NCBI RefSeq assembly: GCF_018614135.1
Contig: NZ_JAGGOW010000036.1
Coordinates: 1-64,000, forward strand
Reading direction: 5' to 3'
Origin: Streptomyces sp. ISL-66
Lineage (GTDB): Bacteria > Actinomycetota > Actinomycetes > Streptomycetales > Streptomycetaceae
DNA length: 64,000 nucleotides
This document shows, in pieces, positions 9,895-18,374 of this stretch; position 1 is the first letter of the stretch, and the number at the start of each line of letters is the position of its first letter. The notes below the pieces were generated by a model. The model made no database searches and was not told the DNA's origin. It worked only from the letters and a program-made list of their open reading frames with translations. The position numbers and the translations under genes were made by a program.

Positions 9895-11061
9895 ATGCGT
9901 CATTTCGGGCACATATCGCCCACCGTCCGCAAGGACCTCTTCCACCAGGAGCCGGCCGAGTTCACCGCCGCCTCCCCCGCACGCACGCTCGCCGCCGCTC
10001 TCGGGGCCACGCTCTACAGCCCCGCCACCCGTCCCCAGCTCGCGCGTGACATCCGCAAGCAGGCCGGCCGGGGAGTCGTCTCCATGGTCCTCTGCCTGGA
10101 GGATTCGATCAGCGACGCCGAGGTCGCCGGGGGCGAGGAGAACCTCGTCCGGCAGTTCGCCGCCCTCGACGAGGACCCGGCGGAGCTCCCGCTGCTCTTC
10201 ATCCGGGTCCGCACGCCCGAGCAGATTCCCGACATCGTGCACCGGCTCGGCGGCTCGGCCGGGCGGTTGGCCGGATTCGTACTCCCCAAGTTCACCGAAA
10301 GCCGCGGCATCGCCTTCCTCGACGCGGTCGCGCAGGCGGAAGCCGAGAACGGACGGCCCAGGCTGTACGCGATGCCCGTCCTGGAGACCCCGGAGCTGCT
10401 GCACCTGGAGACCCGGGTCGAGGCCCTCGCCGGAATTTCCCGTACCGTGAACAAGTACCGCGAGCGGGTCCTGGCGCTGCGGCTCGGAGTGACCGACTTC
10501 TGCTCCGCGTACGGACTGCGCCGTACGCCCGACATGACCGCCTACGACGTGCAGATCGTCGCCGGTGTCATCGCCGACGTGGTCAACGTGCTCAGCCGCG
10601 CCGACGGCACCGGCTTCACGGTCACCGGGCCGGTGTGGGAGTACTTCCGCAGCCAGCAGCGCCTCTTCAAGCCGCAGCTGCGCCGCAGCCCCTTCCTGGA
10701 GGAGGGCGTCGAGGAGCTGCGCACCGCGCTGATAGAGCACGACCTGGACGGGCTGCTGCGCGAGATCGAGCTGGACCGGGCCAACGGGCTGCTGGGCAAG
10801 ACCTGCATCCACCCCGCCCACGTCACGCCCGTCCACGCGCTGTCGGTGGTCTCCCACGAGGAGTTCAGCGACGCGCAGGACATCCTGCGCCCGGAGCGCG
10901 ACGGCGGCGGAGTGATGCGTTCCGTCTACACGAACAAAATGAACGAGGTGAAGCCCCACCGGGCCTGGGCCGAGCGCACCATGCTGCGCGCGGAGGTCTT
11001 CGGTGTGGCGAAGGAGGAGGTCGGTTTCGTCGACCTCCTCACGGCCGGGCTCCAGGTGTGA
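9895..11061 (+). CDS. HpcH/HpaI aldolase, citrate-lyase beta (CitE)-like protein
   Basis: A 388-residue TIM-barrel enzyme of the CitE/HpcH family. Visible features are GATLYSPATRP, an acidic VLCLEDSI metal-site strand, LLFIRVRT, GFVLPKF, YAMPVLETPELL and CIHPAHVTPVHAL near the end. CitE-like lyases split or form C-C bonds in acyl-CoA or 2-oxo acid substrates. In Ter loci this protein is the lyase of a predicted pathway for a nucleoside-like metabolite. Its stop overlaps the GTG of the phosphoribosyltransferase gene, so the two are translationally coupled. Confidence 0.88.
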   Translation: MRHFGHISPTVRKDLFHQEPAEFTAASPARTLAAALGATLYSPATRPQLARDIRKQAGRGVVSMVLCLEDSISDAEVAGGEENLVRQFAALDEDPAELPLLFIRVRTPEQIPDIVHRLGGSAGRLAGFVLPKFTESRGIAFLDAVAQAEAENGRPRLYAMPVLETPELLHLETRVEALAGISRTVNKYRERVLALRLGVTDFCSAYGLRRTPDMTAYDVQIVAGVIADVVNVLSRADGTGFTVTGPVWEYFRSQQRLFKPQLRRSPFLEEGVEELRTALIEHDLDGLLREIELDRANGLLGKTCIHPAHVTPVHALSVVSHEEFSDAQDILRPERDGGGVMRSVYTNKMNEVKPHRAWAERTMLRAEVFGVAKEEVGFVDLLTAGLQV

Positions 11062-13664
11062 GCGGGCCGTTGACCGCGAGGAAGGGCAAGAAGATCGAAT
11101 CGGTGTGGTCGGGAACGTGGGTCGCGGACCGGCTGGGCGTCGGCCTGGAGGAGGCCGACGGCCCCGCGACGGCCGACGGCGGCGGCCCGCGGCTAGAACA
11201 GCTGCTCGGCCTCGCGCTGCGCCGCAACCCCAAGCGGGCGCACCTGCTGGTCTCGCAGGTGCTGGGCAAGCACGTCCCGCAGTCCCCGGCGACCGTGTAC
11301 GCCGCCGGGTACGGGCTCGGTGAGCGGGTCCGGGAGCTGCTGGGCGAGGACGGAGCGGCCGAGGCGGTGGTCCTCGGCTACGCCGAGACCGCGACGGGAC
11401 TCGGCCACTGCGTCGCCGACGGCCTCGCCAGCGCCCCCTACCTGCACTCCACCCGCCGCCCCGTGCCCGGCGTGGAGCCCGCGGGCGGCTTCGAGGAGGC
11501 CCACTCGCACGCCACCTCGCACCTCCTGCTGCCCGAGGACCGCAAGCTGCTCGCCGGCTCGGGCCCCCTGGTCCTCGTCGACGACGAGTTCTCCACCGGC
11601 AACACCGTCCTGAACACCGTCCGCGACCTGCACGCCCGCCATCCGCGCACCCACTACGTGGTCGTCGCGCTCGTCGACATGCGCTCCCCGGCCGACCGCG
11701 ACCGCCTCACGGCCTTCGCCGCCGAGCTGGGCGCCCGCGTGGACCTGATCTCCCTCGCCTCCGGCACGGTCACCCTCCCGGAAGGGGTCCTGGCCAAGGG
11801 GCAGGCGCTGGTGGAGCAGTACGAGGGGCAGACCACGGCCACGGCCCCGGCCGGCCCTCGGGGCAGAGCCCCGGCAGACGGCCCGCAGCCGACCACGGTG
11901 GCACTCGACTGGCCCGCCGGGATACCCGACGGCGGTCGCCACGGCTTCACCCCCGCGCACCGCCAGGCGCTCGACGCGGCACTGCCCGCCATGGCCCGCC
12001 GGCTCGGTGCGGCCCTCGGCGACGGCCCCGTCCTCGGTGACGTCCCCGTCCTCGGCGACGGCCCCGTGCCCGGCGACGGCCCCGTGCCCGGCGGCGGCCC
12101 CGTGCCCGGCGGCGGCCCCGCGCGCGTCCTCGTACTCGGCAACGAAGAGCTGATGTACGCCCCCCTGCGCCTCGCGAAGGCCCTGGAGGAGTCCGGCGCC
12201 GCGGCCGAGGTCCGCTTCTCCACGACCACCCGCTCGCCGGTGCTCGCCGTCGACGACCCCGGCTACGCGATCCGCACCCGCCTGGTCTTCCCCGCCCACG
12301 ACGACCCCGCGGACGGTCCCGGAGACCGGTACGCGTACAACGTGGCCGGAGCCGGCTTCGACGCCGTCGTCGCCGTCGTCGACTCGGCCGGCGACACCCC
12401 GGAGCTGCGCACCGGCCTCCTCGCGGCCCTCGCCCCGCACACCGGCCGGGTCCTGCTCGCGGTCATACCGTCGTACACCCCTGACGTTGCCTCCGACCGG
12501 CAGGAGCCGATCATGACCGAGCCCCGGCGCGAACCACTGCGCGGGCCCGCCTTCTCCTCGTACGCCGCCGAGGACGTCGGCTGGCTGCTCCAGGACTTCT
12601 CCGACGTCGAGCTCGAGGCCCCCACCGAGGAACGCGAAGAGGCGATACAGGCGGGCGGCGCGCACTACGCGGAGTCCCTGCCGGTCGAGTACCAGCCGTC
12701 CCCGCAGTACCAGGAGCTCTACCAGAGCGCACTGACCGCCTCCGCCGCCCGCATGGCCCGCGCCGTCGGCACGGTCACCGAGACGGTGCTCGCCGAGCGG
12801 TCCCCGTCGCCGGTCCTCGTCTCCCTGGCCCGCGCCGGCACCCCCGTCGGCGTCCTGATGCGGCGCTGGGCGCGCGCACGGCACGGCCTGGACCTGCCGC
12901 ACTACGCCGTCTCGATCGTGCGGGGCCGCGGCATCGACGCCAACGCGCTGCGCTGGCTGGCCGCTCACCACGATCCGGCCGACATCGTCTTCGTCGACGG
13001 CTGGACCGGCAAGGGCGCGATCACGCGCGAGTTGCGCGAGGCCCTGGGCGGGTTCGAGGGCTTCAACCCCGAGATCGTGGTCCTCGCCGACCCCGGTTCG
13101 TGCGTGGAGACGTACGGAACGCGCGAGGACTTCCTGATCCCCTCCGCCTGTCTCAATTCCACCGTCTCGGGACTCGTCTCGCGTACGGTTCTGAGGTCCG
13201 ACCTGGTCGGGCCCGCCGACTTCCACGGCGCGAAGTTCTACCGGGAGCTCGCCGGAGCCGACGTCTCCGTCGCGTTCGTCGACACGGTCGCCGCCCACTT
13301 CGAGGAGGTGGCCGAGGCCGTGGACGCCGAGGTCAAGGAGCTCCTCGCCGCCGACCGCACACCGACCTGGGTGGGCTGGGCGGCCGTGGAGCGGATCAGC
13401 GAGGAGTACGGCATCCACGATGTGAACCTCGTCAAGCCGGGCGTCGGCGAGACGACGCGCGTGCTGCTGCGACGGGTGCCGTGGAAGATCCTCGCGCAGC
13501 GCGGCGCGGGGGCCGACCTGGACCACGTACGACTCCTCGCGGAGCAGCGCGGGGTGCCGGTGGAAGAGGTCGACGGCCTGCCCTACACCTGCGTAGGACT
13601 CATTCATCCCCGCTTCACGCGCGGCGCCACGGGCGCCGACGGAAAGGCTGTGTCCGCCCAGTGA
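11058..13664 (+). CDS. Phosphoribosyltransferase-TRSP/StiP-like fusion of the Ter locus
   Basis: An 868-residue protein starting at GTG 11058 (GTGA overlap). Residues 50-260 form a phosphoribosyltransferase domain with PRPP motif VDDEFSTGNT (174-183). Residues 285-475 look like the TRSP domain. From about 495 there is a second PRTase-type domain known as StiP/cysteine-protease-like (FSSYAAEDVGWLLQDF, FVDGWTGKGAITREL), ending in a Pelota-like RNA-binding segment. Other genomes encode these as two genes. The linker carries GPVPG repeats coded by 18-bp DNA repeats near 12015-12120. It should act with the lyase and HAD phosphatase on a ribose-containing product; the chemistry is inferred. Confidence 0.85.
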   Translation: MSGPLTARKGKKIESVWSGTWVADRLGVGLEEADGPATADGGGPRLEQLLGLALRRNPKRAHLLVSQVLGKHVPQSPATVYAAGYGLGERVRELLGEDGAAEAVVLGYAETATGLGHCVADGLASAPYLHSTRRPVPGVEPAGGFEEAHSHATSHLLLPEDRKLLAGSGPLVLVDDEFSTGNTVLNTVRDLHARHPRTHYVVVALVDMRSPADRDRLTAFAAELGARVDLISLASGTVTLPEGVLAKGQALVEQYEGQTTATAPAGPRGRAPADGPQPTTVALDWPAGIPDGGRHGFTPAHRQALDAALPAMARRLGAALGDGPVLGDVPVLGDGPVPGDGPVPGGGPVPGGGPARVLVLGNEELMYAPLRLAKALEESGAAAEVRFSTTTRSPVLAVDDPGYAIRTRLVFPAHDDPADGPGDRYAYNVAGAGFDAVVAVVDSAGDTPELRTGLLAALAPHTGRVLLAVIPSYTPDVASDRQEPIMTEPRREPLRGPAFSSYAAEDVGWLLQDFSDVELEAPTEEREEAIQAGGAHYAESLPVEYQPSPQYQELYQSALTASAARMARAVGTVTETVLAERSPSPVLVSLARAGTPVGVLMRRWARARHGLDLPHYAVSIVRGRGIDANALRWLAAHHDPADIVFVDGWTGKGAITRELREALGGFEGFNPEIVVLADPGSCVETYGTREDFLIPSACLNSTVSGLVSRTVLRSDLVGPADFHGAKFYRELAGADVSVAFVDTVAAHFEEVAEAVDAEVKELLAADRTPTWVGWAAVERISEEYGIHDVNLVKPGVGETTRVLLRRVPWKILAQRGAGADLDHVRLLAEQRGVPVEEVDGLPYTCVGLIHPRFTRGATGADGKAVSAQ

Positions 13665-14491
13665 CCGTCCTCGTAGCCAGTGACCTCGACCGCACGCTCA
13701 TCTACTCGACTGCCGCGCTCGCCCTGACCATGCCCGACCCGGTGGCCCCGCGGCTGCTGTGCGTCGAGGTCCACGAGAGCAAGCCGCTGTCGTTCATGAC
13801 CGAGACGGCGGCGGGGATGCTGGCGGAGCTGTCGGCGGACCCGGGCGTCGTCTTCGTCCCGACCACCACCCGCACCCGCAAGCAGTACCAGCGCATCCGC
13901 TTCCCCGGGAAGCCCGCGCGGTACGCGATCTGCGCCAACGGCGGCCAGCTGCTGGTCGACGGGGTCCCGGACCGGGACTGGCGGCGGCAGGTCGCGGCGC
14001 GCCTGGAGCGCGAGTGCGCCCCGCTGGAGGAGGTGCACGGGCACCTGCTGGCGACGGCGGACCCGCGGTGGCTGCGCAAGGCGCGGGTCGCGGAGGACCT
14101 GTTCGCCTACCTGGTGGTGGAGCGGGCGCTGGTCCCCGCAGAGTGGATCAAGGCGCTGGCGCAATGGGCCGAGGCACGCGGCTGGACCGTCTCGCTCCAG
14201 GGCCGGAAGATCTACGCCGTCCCGCGCCCGCTGACCAAGAGCGCGGCGATGGACGAGGTGGCCCGGCGGACCGGGGCCACGACCACGCTGGCCGCCGGAG
14301 ACTCGCTGCTGGACGCGGACCTGCTGCTCGCGGCGGACGCGGGCTGGCGGCCGGGCCACGGCGAACTGGCCGACGCCGGCTGGACGGCGCCGCACGTGAC
14401 GGCGCTGGACCTGGCGGGCGTGCTGGCCGGTGAGGAGATCGTGCGCGCATTCGGCCGGGAGGCCGCGCGACTGGGCACACTGGACGCATGA
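13661..14491 (+). CDS. HAD-family hydrolase
   Basis: A 276-residue phosphatase, start GTG 13661 in a GTGA overlap. HAD motif I is SDLDRTL (nucleophile Asp8, acid/base Asp10), motif II lies in FVPTTTRTRKQY and motif IV in AAGDSLLDADLL; the cap is of C2 type, as in sugar-phosphate phosphatases. In Ter clusters it is the phosphatase step after the PRTase. Its ATGA end overlaps the methyltransferase start. Confidence 0.9.
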   Translation: MTVLVASDLDRTLIYSTAALALTMPDPVAPRLLCVEVHESKPLSFMTETAAGMLAELSADPGVVFVPTTTRTRKQYQRIRFPGKPARYAICANGGQLLVDGVPDRDWRRQVAARLERECAPLEEVHGHLLATADPRWLRKARVAEDLFAYLVVERALVPAEWIKALAQWAEARGWTVSLQGRKIYAVPRPLTKSAAMDEVARRTGATTTLAAGDSLLDADLLLAADAGWRPGHGELADAGWTAPHVTALDLAGVLAGEEIVRAFGREAARLGTLDA

Positions 14492-15147
14492 CCAAGGGCA
14501 ACAGCACCAAGATCACGGACGAGCTCTACCAGTACGTGCTCGCGCACAACCCGCCGCTGGACGAGGTCCAGCGGGAGCTGGTGGCGACGACGTACGAAGT
14601 GTTCCCGGCCTCGGCGGGAATGCAGTCGGCGCAGGAGCAGGGGCCGCTACTGGCCTTCCTGGTCCGGCTGACCGGCGCCCGGCACGTGGTGGAGATCGGC
14701 ACCTTCACCGGCTTCTCCTCCCTGTCGATGGCACAGGCGCTGCCGGCCGACGGGCGGCTCATCGCGTGCGACGTCTCGGAGGAATGGACGGCGTACGCGC
14801 GGGAGGCATGGGCGAAGGCGGGCGTCGCGGACCGCATCGAACTGCGGATCGCGCCCGCGCTCCAGACGCTCCGCTCGATGCCGGCCGAGCCGCACATCGA
14901 CATGGCGTACGTGGACGCCGACAAGGAGAGCCAGATCTCCTACTGGGAGGAGCTCGTGCCGAGGCTGCGGCCGGGCGGGCTGATCGTCACGGACAACACG
15001 CTGTACCACGGCACGGTGCTGGACGAATCGGCGACGGGGGCCGCGGCGGGCGTCCGCGCCTACAACGAGCACGTCGCGGCGGACGCCCGCATGGAGTCCG
15101 TGATGCTGGGGATCTCGGACGGCCTGACCTTGTCGCGCAAGCGCTAG
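14488..15147 (+). CDS. O-methyltransferase, caffeoyl-CoA OMT type
   Basis: A 219-residue SAM-dependent methyltransferase. The SAM motif VVEIGTFTGFSSLSMA and the metal-site segments YVDADKE and VTDNTLYHG match family 3 O-methyltransferases (catechol/caffeoyl-CoA type, divalent-metal dependent). It starts at ATG 14488 inside the stop of the HAD gene. It may modify the metabolite made by this operon, but the substrate is unknown. Confidence 0.9.
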   Translation: MTKGNSTKITDELYQYVLAHNPPLDEVQRELVATTYEVFPASAGMQSAQEQGPLLAFLVRLTGARHVVEIGTFTGFSSLSMAQALPADGRLIACDVSEEWTAYAREAWAKAGVADRIELRIAPALQTLRSMPAEPHIDMAYVDADKESQISYWEELVPRLRPGGLIVTDNTLYHGTVLDESATGAAAGVRAYNEHVAADARMESVMLGISDGLTLSRKR

Positions 15148-15213
15148 GGCTGGGCTGGCGGCTGGGGCTGGCGCTGGGGTGCTGGTGCTGGCGTGCTGGT
15201 GCTGTGACCGGGG

Positions 15214-15438
15214 TCAGCCGCAGCCGCCGCCTCCGCAGCAACCGCCTCCGGCGCCTGCGCCGCCCATCGGGGCGGACGCGGGGGCGCTGCTGCTCCCGCC
15301 GACGGCGACGGCGGAGAGCAGCTTGACGGTGTCGGCGTGCCCGGCCGGGCAGTCGGCGGGCGCGGAGGACTCGGCCATGGGCCGGCTGACCTCGAAGGTG
15401 TCTTCGCAGGTCCGGCAGCGGTATTCGTAACGAGGCAT
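15214..15438 (-). CDS. FmdB-family zinc ribbon protein
   Basis: A 74-residue protein starting MPRYEYRCRTCEDTFE, the classic FmdB regulatory motif: Cys-X2-Cys followed by Cys-Pro-X-Gly-His. The C-terminus is Gly-rich with CCGGGGC. It is a small zinc-binding protein of unknown role. It converges on the methyltransferase gene, which has no obvious terminator. Confidence 0.88.
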   Translation of the reverse strand: MPRYEYRCRTCEDTFEVSRPMAESSAPADCPAGHADTVKLLSAVAVGGSSSAPASAPMGGAGAGGGCCGGGGCG

Positions 15439-15513
15439 GCGGACAGGCTACGCAGTACCCGCCCCGATCCGGAACCCCGTGCCGTGCGGTCTCCGGGGAG
15501 TGGACCGGGGTGG

Positions 15514-16317
15514 TCAGCGCGTCGGGTCGATGCGGTCGGTCCGGACGATCCGGTCGATCCGGTCCGTCCGGCCCGCCCGGTCCGCCTGGCCGATGGGTCG
15601 CCCGGTGGCCCGTGCCCGCTGTTCCCGGGCCGCCTGCTCCGGGTTGCGGGCGCGCCAGTACGGATTGTCGTGCGGCAGGGCGCTGCCCACCCGCCCGTAC
15701 ATCCCGAACCACATCAGCATCACGCCCACGAAGAAGCTGAACAGCACGTTCGGGATGTGGAAGGCCAGGAAGTTCATCCCCGTATCGAGCAGCGCCAGGT
15801 TCACGAACCCGCTCGCGATGAACAGGAGGCCCACCACGATGTTGAGCGTCGAGGCGAAGCTGCCGCCGATCACCATCCCGGCGAACAGCAGCCCGCCGAT
15901 GCAGATCGACAGGACGCTCAGCGCGCCGTTGGTGTTCAGGGCGAGCACCGTGTCTCCGCCGGTGTCGAAGAAACCGACCCGGTCGATGAGCCCCAGGATC
16001 CCGAAGACGACCAGCAGCAGTCCGGTCAGCCCGGCCCCGACCCGGTAGACCTGGCTGAGCTTGTGATCGGCGGGCAGGTGCTCGTCGAGCCGGGCATTGA
16101 CGGGCCGCATGACGCGGCGCAGCAAGCCGGGGGAGTCCGGTGGCGCGTGAGTCGGATACGGATCATGGGCGACGTACGGCGCGTAGGAGTCATGGGGCTC
16201 GTGGCACCCGTAGAGCGCGTGGGGCCCGTAGGCCTGATGGGGCTCGTGGAGCGCAGGGGGCACCCGGGGCGCGCGGCCTCGGCCTGCACGAGTCCTGTGG
16301 AAAGCGTGGGCAGCCAT
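15514..16317 (-). CDS. DUF4383 four-helix membrane protein
   Basis: A 267-residue protein. The first 80 residues are His/Pro/Tyr-rich and probably disordered. Four hydrophobic segments follow (GLTGLLLVVFGILGLI, LSICIGGLLFAGMVIGG, STLNIVVGLLFIASGFV, LFSFFVGVMLMWFGMYG), with the DUF4383 motif HxPNVLF. The tail RTDRIDRIVRTDRID is a short Arg/Asp/Ile repeat. The start is uncertain because the N-terminal region is low-complexity; a later start is possible. Confidence 0.75.
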   Translation of the reverse strand: MAAHAFHRTRAGRGRAPRVPPALHEPHQAYGPHALYGCHEPHDSYAPYVAHDPYPTHAPPDSPGLLRRVMRPVNARLDEHLPADHKLSQVYRVGAGLTGLLLVVFGILGLIDRVGFFDTGGDTVLALNTNGALSVLSICIGGLLFAGMVIGGSFASTLNIVVGLLFIASGFVNLALLDTGMNFLAFHIPNVLFSFFVGVMLMWFGMYGRVGSALPHDNPYWRARNPEQAAREQRARATGRPIGQADRAGRTDRIDRIVRTDRIDPTR

Positions 16318-16390
16318 ACCGCCCTCCTCTGTCCGTTGCCGGCACCACCAGCATCCGCCGATGCCGACTCGGGGACAACCCAGGGGCCAC

Positions 16391-16560
16391 CTGGGGTCGG
16401 CCCCGGGGACGGAACCCCGGGAGAAGCTGGAGCGACCCTGGGATAGAACCCTGCGGGAACCTGGGGGCGGCCCTGGGGACGGAACCCCGGGAGAACCTGG
16501 AGTGACCCTGGGATAGAAGCCCGGGGGAACCTGGGGTCGGCCCGAGAGACAGAACCCCCG
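16391..16560. repeat. 70-bp tandem repeats, two full copies and one partial
   Basis: Copies at 16391-16460 and 16461-16530 are near identical (CTGGGG.. to ..GGGAAC); a third, cut short, begins at 16531. They lie in the 400-base gap between two reverse-strand genes and code for nothing convincing. Confidence 0.8.
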
Positions 16561-16687
16561 GGCCGTCGCCCCCGGGCCGGAACCCCGGGCTGTCGGGCCC
16601 GGGACGGAACCCCGGGCTGTCGGGCCCGGGACGGAACCTCCGGGCCGTCGCCCCCGGGTCAGAACCCCGGGCCGTCGCCCCCGGCGG
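16551..16687. repeat. 27-28 bp GC-rich minisatellite, five copies
   Basis: Units beginning at 16551, 16579, 16606, 16633 and 16661 follow a GGAACCCCGGGC..CCCGGG pattern; those at 16579 and 16606 are identical. Each can fold into a short GC hairpin. It abuts the stop of the coiled-coil gene. Confidence 0.8.
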
Positions 16688-16720
16688 AGAACCCCGGGAC
16701 GCCCCCGGCCGACCCCGGCC

Positions 16721-17968
16721 TCAGCCGTGGCCGCGTTCGGTCCGGATGTCCGACACCACCCTGTGCACGGCCGACCGCACCGCCTCCATCTCCTGGAGGA
16801 AGGCCCAGTAGTCGGGATGGCGGTCCTCCAGCGCGGCCAGCGCCCGGTCCACCCGGGCCACGGCCTCGTCCAGCGGGCGCGCGTGCCGCGCCTCGGGCAC
16901 CGTACGGCCCTCCATCGCCAGGCGCTGCGCGTCCCGGATCGCGAACCGCGTCCGCTGCACCTCGCCTTGCGGATCCCGGGCCACGGCCTCCAGCCGCGTC
17001 AGCCGGTCCTGCGCCGCCGACACCGCCTCGTCGGTCGAGTCCAGCGCCGTCCGTACCGCTTCCACCAGCGCCGACACATCGGCCCAGCGCTGCTCGTCGC
17101 GCGCCCGGCCGGCCTCCGCGAGCCGCTCCTCGGCGCGCGCGACGTCCCGTACCGCCTGGTCGGGAACGTGCTGGAGGTCCTGCCAGCACGCCGCGCTGAA
17201 ACGCCGCCGCAGCTCGCTGAGGACCGGATCCACCCGGTCCGCGCGATTGCGCAGCGCCTGCGCCCGGGTCCGCAGGCTCACCAGCCGCCGGTCGATCTCC
17301 GCCGCCCGCTCCGGGAGCCGCACCGCCTCGGCCCGTATCCCCTCGGCGTCGCGCAGGATCCGCTCGGCGCGCTGGACGGTCTCCTGCACGCCGTGCTGGG
17401 CCGCACCCTGGTTCAGCTTCGTCAGCTCCGGGCCGAGCGCGGCGAGCCGAGCGGCCAGGTCGTCCGCCCGCATCCCCTTGCCGCGTACCTCGTCCAGCGC
17501 GCCGCTCGCCGCGAGCAGCGCGGCCCTGGCCCGCTCGCGGGCGGGCGCCACCCGGGCCAGCTGGGTCTCGGCCTTGTCCAACAGCGGCTGCAGCCCCTGC
17601 TCGAAACGGTCGAGCTCGCCCTTGACCCGTACCAGCTCGTCCTTGGCCCGCGTCAGCTGCTCGCGGGCCCGCGTCGCCGCCGACGCGTCCAGCTCCGGCC
17701 GGTCCAAGTCGTGGGCGTCGACGGCCTCGATGTACACATGGCTGGCCTGGTCGATGCGCTGCCCGAGCGCGCGGAATCCCTCGCTCGCCCGCCGGGCCTC
17801 CGGCGAACCGTCCGCAGCCGCGATCGTCTCGATCGAGATCTGCAGATCCCGCTGCGCGGTGTCCAGTTCGTAGAACGCCGCCGCGGCGGCGTCCTTGGCC
17901 GCCTGCGCGTCCGCCCGCCGACTCTCGTCCCGCCCGCCGCCGAACCACCGCCGGGGTGCCGTCGTCAC
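16721..17968 (-). CDS. Large coiled-coil protein of unknown function
   Basis: A 415-residue protein starting at GTG 17968 after GGAGAA; upstream ATGs in the same frame lack a ribosome site. Nearly the whole chain is heptad-rich, Ala/Arg/Glu-heavy helix (LTRAKDELVRVKGELDRFEQ and similar), with no enzyme motif, signal peptide or membrane segment. It resembles uncharacterised actinobacterial coiled-coil proteins. It is the last chromosomal coding gene before the tRNA. Confidence 0.8.
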   Translation of the reverse strand: MTTAPRRWFGGGRDESRRADAQAAKDAAAAAFYELDTAQRDLQISIETIAAADGSPEARRASEGFRALGQRIDQASHVYIEAVDAHDLDRPELDASAATRAREQLTRAKDELVRVKGELDRFEQGLQPLLDKAETQLARVAPARERARAALLAASGALDEVRGKGMRADDLAARLAALGPELTKLNQGAAQHGVQETVQRAERILRDAEGIRAEAVRLPERAAEIDRRLVSLRTRAQALRNRADRVDPVLSELRRRFSAACWQDLQHVPDQAVRDVARAEERLAEAGRARDEQRWADVSALVEAVRTALDSTDEAVSAAQDRLTRLEAVARDPQGEVQRTRFAIRDAQRLAMEGRTVPEARHARPLDEAVARVDRALAALEDRHPDYWAFLQEMEAVRSAVHRVVSDIRTERGHG

Positions 17969-18204
17969 AGTCGCTTCTCCCGTACCCCGTCCGCAATGCC
18001 CCTGCCCCGGTCCATTCTCCCTCACGCGAACGGGTTTGCGTGGGGGGTACGCCCTCCATGTACGCTGTCGTCCTGCCTCCGGGCAGCGGACAGGGCTCGT
18101 CCGGGCGTCGGTCATGGACCGGGGCCGAACCCCACGGTGAGAGCCGTCGGGGAGGGGTCACGTAGGCTGTCCCCTCGAATGTGGGGCCGGGACCAAGCGT
18201 CCAC

Positions 18205-18276
18205 GGGTGCGTAGCTCAGGGGTAGAGCGCTGCTCTTACAAAGCAGATGTCGGCGGTTCGAAACCGTCCGCGCCCA
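18205..18276 (+). tRNA. tRNA-Val (anticodon TAC)
   Basis: Acceptor GGGTGCG (18205-18211) pairs with CGCGCCC (18269-18275) with one T-G. The D arm is GCTC..GAGC. The anticodon stem CTGCT/AGCAG encloses CTTACAA, so the anticodon is TAC. The T arm is GGCGG TTCGAAA CCGTC. CCA is not encoded. The prophage begins immediately after it, so its 3' half is the likely attB/attL core and remains intact. Confidence 0.96.
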
Positions 18277-18292
18277 CAGTGCTTGACCAGGC

Positions 18293-18328
18293 AACGAGCC
18301 CCGGACCATGATCGGTCCGGGGCTCGTT
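18293..18328 (+). terminator. Hairpin terminator after tRNA-Val / integrase
   Basis: ACGAGCCCCGGACC (18294-18307) pairs perfectly with GGTCCGGGGCTCGT (18314-18327), followed by TTTC. It can end tRNA transcription and, on the other strand, integrase transcription. Confidence 0.85.
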
Positions 18329-18374
18329 TCATGCCCGATGGGAGAAAAGTGGGAGATCCACTTCTCCTAAGCAG

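Noticed and set aside
12015..12120. 18-bp repeats as a regulatory element
   Set aside because: They encode a GPVPG linker in the PRTase fusion and show no other sign of function.
16659..18161. 500-codon reverse frame over the coiled-coil gene
   Set aside because: Gly/Arg-rich shadow one frame away from the real gene, with no ribosome site.
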